64,000 nt of DNA, taken from positions 1-64,000 of the forward strand of contig JAGFBZ010001271.1 in the NCBI GenBank assembly GCA_018398805.1, written 5' to 3'. Position numbers and translations under genes: made by a program. Positions 55,726 through 64,000 of this stretch are shown here, piece after piece; within the stretch, counting starts at the first letter, position 1; every line of letters starts with the position of its first letter. The notes under the pieces were generated by a model that made no database searches, had not been told where the DNA came from, and saw nothing but the letters and a program-made list of their open reading frames with translations. Origin of the DNA: Hirundichthys speculiger (Eukaryota > Chordata > Actinopteri > Beloniformes > Exocoetidae).

Positions 55726-57535
55726 CTGTTTGAGGGGATTTGTGAGATTACAATGCCAATGCCATCCTTTCAGCGATTACCATATAATAAGATGGGAGGT
55801 GTCAAATGACATGTGATTTTTGAGTTTCACCTCTTAAGTTGTTGAAATTGCTTCTGAGACCCTCTGACGTGTGTCTCCACAGCCTCTGCAGTATCCTAAA
55901 AAGAGTATTTTCCAAGTATACTCTAATACAGTGTCCTTACATGTGTAGTGTTCAAAAAGAAAAGAAAAAAAAGTGGTTTCAAATTAAAGCTGTTGTGCTG
56001 TTACCGGAAATGCCAATAACAAAGTTTCTTCTTTGGCTGCTTCACCTAATTTACTGCAAAGATTTGATAAATTCCAAACAAAATTAGCCCAGTTTTCCTC
56101 ATCATGTGCTTGTCAGGTGTCTAATTTCCTTACATTTTTGGCACAGATTGGGGACCAGAGTCCTTTTTTTAGGCAAAAACATCAAAAACAAGTGTCCCAC
56201 CACTTCTTCCTTGACATGATGGTGAACATTGAAGGTGTGAAGCGTTCAGCGTTCTAAGTTTAATTTTCTGACTGAACCAGCTTTTTTTTTATAGTGCTCT
56301 GCACAGTGACGTGCACTCGTCAATATTGAAAAGAAAAAAAAGATTATAAAATATCATAAATGTTGATATTTGTCAGTTGTGTATTATAAAGTTCTTTCCC
56401 GTTCTAATCCAACAATAAAATTATTTTTTTCAATTAAGAATAGCAGAATTTCCACATGTCCTGTTCAAATACTGGGATGAGATGCTCCACGAGGCAGAAC
56501 TTTGCTGGGACGTCAGTGGATGGTGGAGTCCATCACAAACTGGTATGAGATGCACATAGTGTGTCGCTGTCCCTCTGAATATCGCAAATAAAATGTTCTC
56601 AAACACACTTTTAATGTGTGCTCTGTCTTTCCATAATCTGGATCATGTATGAAATGTATCTCTGTAGCGTGTTTAGGCCCGGAGATTAATCATAAAACAA
56701 CAGTAAAAAAGTCACTCGGTGAGTCATACAGTACTCCTGCCTCATGGCAGAGGGCGCTGGTGAGCCCACAGAATCTTGTGCTACCAACCACCTTCTTCAT
56801 TGTTGTCTATATTTCCTTTACAATCCGCCTTATCAAAATGGAAGACCACATTTCCAAACTGAGAAAATTCATAAATCTGGACATTCAGTCAAAGAAAGAG
56901 GTAATGACTAAAGGAAGAGAAACGCCGGAGCTGGAAGGTTTGCTAAATAAATGTTTGACGTCAATTGAAATATACGTCACATGTTTGTGTAAAGAATGCT
57001 GATATGAAATAAAACATAACCCGTTGTCAGTTGTCAGTCAAATGATGAATAAGATACTCTTTGGGGTTCATTTGTATTTGTAAATCTGACTCTAAAAGAG
57101 TCGCTGCTCACCAGCTGTCCACCTCACCGGACATCTCTGGTTCTGCATGACAGTAGAATCATCGGTGTCAACACACGTATGTCCTCGAAATAAGTCCAAG
57201 GACTAATACACACTGCACAAAGATATGTGGGGATTTCTCTTCGTCTCCAACCATCACACTGGTCAAAGACTAAATGATATAAATTTATGACGGAGCCAAA
57301 AATTCCACGACTCCGCCTACTTACCAGTAGTAATTAAAACACAACTTGAAATTAATTATTCCGACCTCCCGTCATTCTAAAGAAAAATAAGAATCTCGAT
57401 TTGGCCTCTTCTCCCTAACCACGACCAGGAGCACATTATTCTCTTTCACTCTTTCACTGCTTCTTTTTTTTGCCACATGTATTCGCTACAACAGAGCAGT
57501 TTATGTATACGTGTTGCTTACGGTCTCCACATATT
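55726..57535. other. no gene recognised; CTCF-like motif
   Basis: TGGCAGAGGGCGCTGG at 56745-56760 matches a CTCF core. The 56649-57002 ORF (117 codons) has no known domain; its C-terminal half is Lys/Glu-rich, and it is probably chance. Confidence 0.35.
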
Positions 57536-57543
57536 GATTAGAC

Positions 57544-58031
57544 CAGTGGTTCTCAAACTTTTAATACTGCGTACCACCTGAAAAACTGTTCAGCTCTCTG
57601 AGTACCACCATGATGACCAATTTTAAAATATAGCCATATATGCCTTCTCAGTTAGCTTTAAACACACAGAGATGTTTATTTCTTACTGTGGTTATTTATT
57701 ACCTGTATTGTTACTTTACTGAATCAGACATTAACAACTCTGTCCAACAATTCTCACATACTCATACTCTCACACAGAGCAAAATAAACACTCTCAAAAG
57801 TTGTTACATCTGCACTGCAACTGAATATGCAACAAATGTTTTTTAAAAAACACAATTTTAATTATTATAAGATACTCATTTTGTTTGAAACATTGCATTT
57901 ACAATACATTGTGTGTTTCCGATTTTTTTTTTTTAAGTGAAAGTGTGGAAAGTTTATGACATTCCCCGTGTACAACCAGAGACTGCTTGCGTACCACTGG
58001 TGGCACCCATACCACAGTTTGCGCACCACTG
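57544..58031 (+). mobile_element. hAT MITE, copy B
   Basis: Ends CAGTGGTTCTCAAACTTTTA and GTTTGCGCACCACTG. The TSD GATTAGAC is perfect at 57536-57543 and 58032-58039. It is opposite in orientation to copy A at 46449-46904. Confidence 0.93.
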
Positions 58032-58039
58032 GATTAGAC

Positions 58040-58536
58040 AATTCTGCATCTGTCTGTGTCTCCACATCAGTCATTGCCTACAATTCAAGAGGGCTCATCA
58101 TCGTCCGCGCATAACATTCTTAACATCTTACCCAAGATTAAGCAAATAAAATTGTACAGTGTGAGACCATATAATCTTATACAAACAGAGAAATCGTACA
58201 GGGTTTAGGAATCCTAAGGGCACAAGTGCATGACCTGAAACATAGCCAACATGTCAATGTATGAATCGGAGTCTTCTTGTGGTGTTTTATTTATAAACTG
58301 GACCAGATTCAGACTCACTGGAAGCTTGATCAGCCAAGTTTAAACCGATGCAGTTTAGCCATGGCAGACCAGCAGTGTCTTTGCAGAGCAGAGGATGTTT
58401 CTGTTCTGGTTGGACCACCATCTGGACCACCAGATACAAAGCATCATCTGGTTCTGTTGTCGCTTGTTGCTTTTTTTTTTAAATGTTTCCATCAAGGGCA
58501 AAGTCTTGCTCTCTGTCTTTTATTGTCATTTTATTT
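58040..58536. other. no gene recognised
   Basis: AT-rich; chance ORF at 58277-58675 runs on into the LINE tail. Confidence 0.4.
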
Positions 58537-58584
58537 TTGCACAACATATGCTTGTAGCAGTCTACAAGCATATGTTGTGCAAAT
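58537..58584. repeat. perfect 22-bp hairpin with 4-nt loop
   Basis: The arm at 58537-58558 is the exact inverse of 58563-58584 with a CAGT loop. The left arm is target DNA (CACAACATATGCTTGTAG); the right arm is its inverted copy adjoining the LINE 5' end. Confidence 0.95.
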
Positions 58585-58865
58585 GTGTCCCTGCGATGGA
58601 CTGGCGACCTGTACAGGGTGTAGCCCCGCCTTCCACCCGAAGAGAGCTGGGATAGGCTCCAGCAGATCTCCGTGACCATAGTGCGAATTACGGGGGGGGT
58701 TTGTCCCCCCCAATTACAACTTCGACCCCCCTAAAGAAGGGACAAATTGTCATTTTTTTCATCTCTAGAAAATATTGACCCCCCCCAATTGTCATTGTAT
58801 AATTCGCACTCTTTCCGTGACCCTAGATCGGACTACACGGGTATGGATCATGGATGGATGGATGG
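58585..58865 (+). mobile_element. LINE 3' end (L2-like) with GGATG tail
   Basis: CTGCGATGGACTGGCGACCT, GTACAGGGTGTAGCCCCGCC and AGCTGGGATAGGCTCCAGCA, then GATGGATGGATGG, make up the conserved 3' end. A 13-bp TSD ATATGCTTGTAGC flanks it (58547-58559 and 58866-58878). A MITE at 58678-58813 interrupts it. Confidence 0.9.
58678..58813. mobile_element. 136-bp hAT-like MITE in the LINE tail
   Basis: Ends ATAGTGCGAATTA and TAATTCGCACTCT pair with one mismatch. TCCGTGACC is duplicated at 58669-58677 and 58814-58822 (9 bp, or 8 plus one chance base). The interior has C/G runs near both ends. Confidence 0.88.
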
Positions 58866-58878
58866 ATATGCTTGTAGC

Positions 58879-61800
58879 TAGTAAAACTACAAAAACATAT
58901 ATTCTAATCAAAATTTATGCTGTGTGAAATCGAAGCACTTATTTTCGGTCAGAAAAAACTGTTGTCAATAGTGGCATGAAGTGTGAGACAGCTCACGACT
59001 CCTGTTGAGTATCCTTTGAAGTCCCGGTGGAACCTCACAATTCCAGCACTCCAGCCATTATCTCAGACCACCTCCCCTTCAACTAGAGCATACAAGAACT
59101 TCATAGCCTTTTCCTGCAATGGAAAAAACATTGCCAGTAAGCAGTATGCTACATCTAAACATCCTCAGCTGAAACATATTACAGGAACAGTTTTACCAGT
59201 ATGTAAATATTGAGGCACATCTGCAACATGACCAGTAATTCAAAAAAACCAAACTGATAGACGGTGTCCTTATCTGCAAAGCGACGCTAACGAGGACCAA
59301 AACCTAAACGTTACACTTGACTACAAATCTGAAAAAGCAACTGTTTGAGGTTGAATAAAAGCCACCAAGCCGTCCTCAATTGAAGGGTGGTTCTCACACG
59401 ACCATTCTTATGGATGAATGTGAGTCTTTCCATATGTCTCTATTTGGGTCTGTATAAAGTTTGATGGAGTTTCAGAAAACAACCTTTATGTGGTCCTTTA
59501 AGAGCTCTTTCAGGCTGAATTAACTTCAAATGACCTGCCTCTCACAGCAGCTGCAGATCATTGGAACTCCTGAAGGTGGGTACCAGATGGTTGGGAACGC
59601 GGCGTCTGCAGGAAGGTGAGCTCAGCAAAACATTTCACTGTATTACTGAACACATATATCTAATGAGAGAAACACACGCCCATGCTGCAATTAAAATACT
59701 TCTCTAACAAACCATAAAAATGTTCTTCTTGTGCAGAAGACGGGGTCTGAGCCTTGGACGAGTTCATGTCCAAGCATGTCTCTGCGTCTCTCTGTAATTA
59801 AGGTCAGGGAGTGTTATTTGATTACTTTGATGAAAGAAAATCTAAGATTTACTTCTTAATTTAATAAAAGGCGAATGCTAAACGGTTTTCTAAGGCAGGC
59901 AGATCATCAATTTCAAATACTAGGCTCCATTACATAATCAACTACTCTGTTTTTCACATGTTTATAGTTGTTGACTTCCCCAAAACAGTAATGGCTGTTT
60001 ACTTAACTTCTAGGGAGCTAGTCACAGTAGTTCTCCCCTGTCAACAGCCTCTACGTCAACATCTGCTTCTTCTTTCCATAGATGTCTTTTTTTTGTCTGA
60101 GTCTGGTGTGGTTGTGGTTTACTTTCTCCCCAGTTACTGAAAGGGGTGACATGTGGTTTCAGATATTATCAACTGTGGATGTGTGTTTAGGACACAAAAC
60201 TGTTGTCTCTTCTCACTAAAAAAAAGCCTCTCCCTCTCTCCATAAGGTCTTAGTGAAACTCACTCTTAAGGTTTGATTCAGAGAGAAACATCGACTCAGC
60301 AGTGATTTATTTACTTTCCTTTTGTTTACCCTTCTGGCTTAAAAGTTGCTCTTTCCCAAATGCCAGTCATTCAACTTAAACAACAACATAATTCCAGTAA
60401 TAATCATGCAGCATGACAGTTTGTAATATGAATAATAGGTATGCATATCTTTCTTTCTTTCTTTCTTAACTTGTTCAACTGATACTAGTTCATTTTTATA
60501 TATTAACATTGGCTCATGGTGCTCTACTGACTCTTTTAATCATTTAAGTCTTTCCTTATAATTTCTAATGTAAATAAATGTGTATCCCTGTGTTCATTTT
60601 TATCTGCTTGGGTGATGATTTTGTTCAGTTTTACAAAGACAAGCTTTGAAATTTCAAATGTCAAACAAAATGTAGAGCCAAAAACCTCAGCCATTGTTCC
60701 AACTGCTGGATATGCTAGCGTTGCCACGGAAATGTTTCAGCAGGTGGAAATTTCACAGAGAAGTGTACTTTTTTTTTTCTACAGGTTTTGTTGTACAAGT
60801 TCCTTTATCATAGCGTAATTTCCCACATCAAGTCTGCAAGCTGACAGACTTGACCAAGACCAGATAGAGAAGTCTGGGATTGAGTCGGCTGAAGAATTTT
60901 GTGACTCCTTGTTTCCAGGGATTTATGCACGGTGAACCCACGACACCTTAAAAACATCTGATGCACAATGACAACAGCCTGACACTCAGAATCTGAATTT
61001 AGCTTTAGCCATCCATTAAAGCTGGAGTATCCTGCCCTAAAAAAAATTACAAATTGTAACTCGTTTATTACTTGCCCTCCCAGTTGGGTCGGTCAAACAA
61101 CCATGACTACTGCAGCAACACGGCAGACATGGATGATCTTAGGGAGGGCAAGCGCCACTGACTTTGGATATTAGGTTAAGTGTTTATTCTAATGTAATGA
61201 AAATGCAGTTATAATGTTAAAAAGACTGAGATTAGCGAGGCAATCCTACCCTGATTATTTATGAATATAATTCATATAATCACCTCAAATACTGCAAACC
61301 AGAACATTAAAGTCTCTGACACTGATCCTGGATAACTCCCTCTCTTTGCCTCGAAATGTAATTTATTATGGGCTTTGGTCACTTCCTCAAATACTCAGAT
61401 GTTCTTTGATTTAGTAATAGTCTGCTCTGAGATATCGTGTGTCCTGTCCCTACCTGTTATCCTCCTTGATGCATTTCTAATCCTCAGAAGCACCGCTGTT
61501 TTGGAGAAGCTGTTCATACACACCACGCCTTAAATGACTCACCTCTTTCTTCTCAGCGGGTCCCTGCTTTTCAGTGGAGGATTTATTGGTAAGTGACATC
61601 ATGCAGGGTCACTCGGGGTGTTAATCAGAACAGTTCATACTGTTGCACTCCCCTTTCCATGCTACAGTCTCATGGCAGGTGCTTATCAGACCCAGCAGCT
61701 GGACTGCTCCTTCGGCTCGAGACCGGGCCGGCCCGAGGAGGATAACGTAGCCTACTCCCATTTTCAACACTGTCTTGTTGTGGCTGGCAGTGTGCTCCAC

Positions 61801-62942
61801 CTGATTGAAATCTACCAGGAGAAAGTGTCATTTCCTTACGCGAAACCCACCCGAGCGCACCCTGCAGCTACCTTCCTTAAGAAAGCCAGGAACATACATT
61901 TCCAGTTCCAGCCTGTCACTCAGTGAAACACAAAGTGACCGTTTATTAACAATGCCACTGCTCCCTCATAAGATCCTGGCCAGCGATAAACACACACATG
62001 CTCACACCCATGAACACATAAAGTCACAGCTTTTTGACCTTTAGTTTGAAAACGTTTTTGTAAACTGTAGCGTGCTTTGAGTTTTACCTTTTATGTTAAT
62101 TGTGCTCGAAAGAAACAATAATTTGTGTTGGAACACAAAGGACAAGTTCACAAGCTGAAGCCGGACATCTGTGATCTTGGACCTTTCAGATAGCTATGCT
62201 TTAAGAATTGCTTATATAATCATATACATAAACACACGGGCAAGGGATCAATGTGGGGAGCTTTTGTCAAGCACAACAATACATTATATTCACAAATGTT
62301 ATTTCAAACTTTGCTCTGCAAAACAAATAAGCTTATCGTTGACCTTATTCAGGGGCTTCATCGACGTCTCTAGGCTCAGAGGCATCTGGAACCATCAGCA
62401 GTAGGAATGTGCGTCGTGGTCATATGACTCAGAATTACAGATGTTCTCTGGCAGAAGTAGGCGCTGAATGCTCCGGGCCAAAGATACAAAGGACCATCCA
62501 GAGTAAGTTCAGCAACAAGTCTCAAAGCCAGACTATCAGTACCCTTTCAGTCACCTACACTTCTATGTTGGCAACATTAATCCACACTGAGATTCTTATG
62601 CCTTCAAGACCACATCATGTCTTTAGGAGCAGGCAACTGGAACCATAACTTCCATTTCCTGATCAGCAGGATGCACTGACTCTGACAGCACAGCCAACAT
62701 CTGGACTTCTTGAGCAGCAGATGCTGAAAACTGCCAGTCGCTTAACGATGCGTTCACGCAGCAGCGTTGCGTCAATGCAGGTTTCAATCAACCCACGTGG
62801 TTTGACTCATTCCCTACCTCCATGAACGATTTCATTGGCGAGCTTTAGCTGTGTAGCTGCAACTTGATTGGCTGAAGTGGGAGAAGTTGAAGATCCCCCA
62901 ACTATTGCCGAAGACAACGCTAACAACGTGATGCATTGAACC
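58879..62942. other. no gene or repeat recognised
   Basis: About 4 kb of unique-looking sequence with a small (CTTT)n at about 60450-60470. The longest open stretch is 61618-61926 (102 codons, moderately GC-rich at 61680-61860), without splice-site pairing or known domain. Possibly regulatory or intronic. Confidence 0.35.
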
Positions 62943-63570
62943 TAAGGGTGCACGATAACTATCGGGCCGATAGCAGGAAATTATGACGTCATCCTGATAA
63001 GTCCGATATCACGACAAATAACCCCGATAACATATACATATATTTTTGTCAACACAGCAGTGCCTCGCTCCCTCTGAGCCTTGAATAACCGGCAATGAAT
63101 GTTATGTTCAAGTTACGTCGGCATAATCAGAAAAACAAATACTCAATAAGGAAAATCAAGAATACCCCCTCATGCCAGAAAACAACTCGTTAACTGTGTC
63201 ATAATTTTGGTAGTTGCTGACTTTAATTGATATTCGCAGTATTCTCCCACATGTTACACATAAAAAAGAAAAAAATAGAAAAGGCTGAAAGAACGACTAG
63301 CAAATGAGGGAACGTCGGAATTTACGTTATACCTTGAATGCAGCCTGCAGCACAGCGTACTGATCACAACAAACATGGCGGCGTGGAACTTCGTTAAAGT
63401 TTCAGAAGAAGATAGTTTGGTGGTTATTTGTGATGAATCTTCCGAGTGAATTCTACGAGGAGGGAAGCACAAGGATAAGCTTTAATACGTAAAACCCGAT
63501 TGGCCACCTACAACATAACAATCACTTCCACGGAGTTTTGAAATTGCGCTAACGTGAGCTAACGGAAGCT
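62943..63570 (+). mobile_element. left part of a hAT-type relic, right end not found
   Basis: AAGGGTGCACGATAACTATC and GGGCCGATAGC near 62944 look like a hAT-type terminus (GGGTGCACGATA). A transposase N-terminus follows at 63375. No right terminus is seen before 64000, so the element may continue past the window or be truncated. Confidence 0.5.
63375..63480 (+). pseudogene. hAT transposase N-terminus, BED-like
   Basis: ATG at 63375 opens MAAWNFVKVSEEDSLVVICD ESSE then a TGA at about 63448, followed by ILRGGKHKD. The W...C..(S)...RGGK pattern resembles the start of a BED zinc finger in ZBED-like hAT transposases, with the second Cys of the CxxC pair lost. The rest of the finger is not visible. 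Confidence 0.5.
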
Positions 63571-64000
63571 AATGCTAACGTGCGCGAGCCAGCAGCAGTT
63601 TACCCTCCCCTCACTCTCCTCTCCCTCATTCCTCTCATCTAAAAATTCCATGAGATTAAAAATAAAAAACAAAAACTACTGAACCTCTTTTACTTTAATT
63701 AAAGGTATTAATTTAAATGGAACCACAAGCCAAAATCCTTTAAATGTTAATCTTTTTCAGTTTGTAATTCTGATGCATGTATTTCCATCAGTTCAAGGAG
63801 CCTTTATTTTTTATATCAGTCAGTAATGAACCTTATTTAAGTTGATGTGAGATATCAAATAGGTTTGTTTGATAGCTTTACAAAAATGTTTGGGAGACTT
63901 GCCAGTAGTTTTTCATTGGAAAAAATAAATATCTGTTCATTTAAAAAGTCAAAACTATTTTTGATTTTGTTCATAGTATTGATGTTATGATCTTAGGTAT
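63571..64000. other. no gene recognised
   Basis: AT-rich sequence to the window end, possibly still interior of the hAT relic. Confidence 0.35.

Noticed and set aside
56649..57002. 117-codon ORF as a gene
   Set aside because: No domain, weak start context, no splice signals and composition like the surroundings.

Overview
The window reads as intergenic or intronic DNA from a ray-finned (teleost) fish. The evidence is AT-rich, mostly non-coding sequence, long CA and TA microsatellites, and many repeat families typical of teleosts: Tc1, Tigger/pogo, hAT, Harbinger, Mag-type and chromodomain Ty3/Gypsy elements, LINE 3' tails ending in GGATG repeats, and tRNA-headed SINEs. No complete host gene, rRNA, functional tRNA, CRISPR array or bacterial-style operon was found. 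The only candidate host coding sequence is one short exon-like segment on the minus strand at 55620-55725 and a weaker one at 2700-2772.

Layout. 1-1.9 kb: a broken Tc1 element sitting in a hAT MITE, then a small retroposed insert with a 15-bp target duplication. 4.6-11 kb: a decayed Tc1, a 1.24-kb hAT relic with perfect 8-bp TSD, SINE heads, a LINE tail and a CACTG-ended element. 11.8-14.7 kb: a hAT element with an 8-bp TSD and a minus-strand transposase relic, invaded by two MITEs, with a perfect 77-bp palindrome at its right end. 15.7-16.6 kb: LINE reverse-transcriptase relic. 18.3-23.9 kb: a Mag-type Ty3/Gypsy element with both LTRs and a 5-bp TSD, inserted in an older inverted-repeat DNA transposon. 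24-38 kb: MITEs, LINE tails, microsatellites and a Harbinger element that keeps an open Myb/SANT-like ORF. 39.3-45.2 kb: a Tigger element split by a minus-strand chromodomain Gypsy. 46-54 kb: hAT, TTAA and Harbinger-like MITEs, a decayed Tc1, a possible solo LTR and a second Tigger. 57.5-64 kb: a hAT MITE, a LINE tail with a MITE inside it, a long stretch with nothing recognised, and the start of another hAT relic.

The coding parts are inactive: all transposase and pol reading frames carry stops, frameshifts or deletions. The elements relate to each other as a stratigraphy of nested insertions, and TSDs at most junctions give their relative ages. The most informative observations are mechanistic. 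The chromodomain Gypsy shows RNA self-priming complementarity (predicted transcript start complementary to the PBS) and has a right-hand LTR of only 30 bp inside a genuine TSD, supported by a paralogous empty site 9 kb away. The hAT at 11.8-14.7 kb has a fold-back duplication of its own end plus flanking DNA. A LINE insertion near 58.6 kb has a hairpin copy of its target at the 5' junction. I did not find a new multi-gene system.
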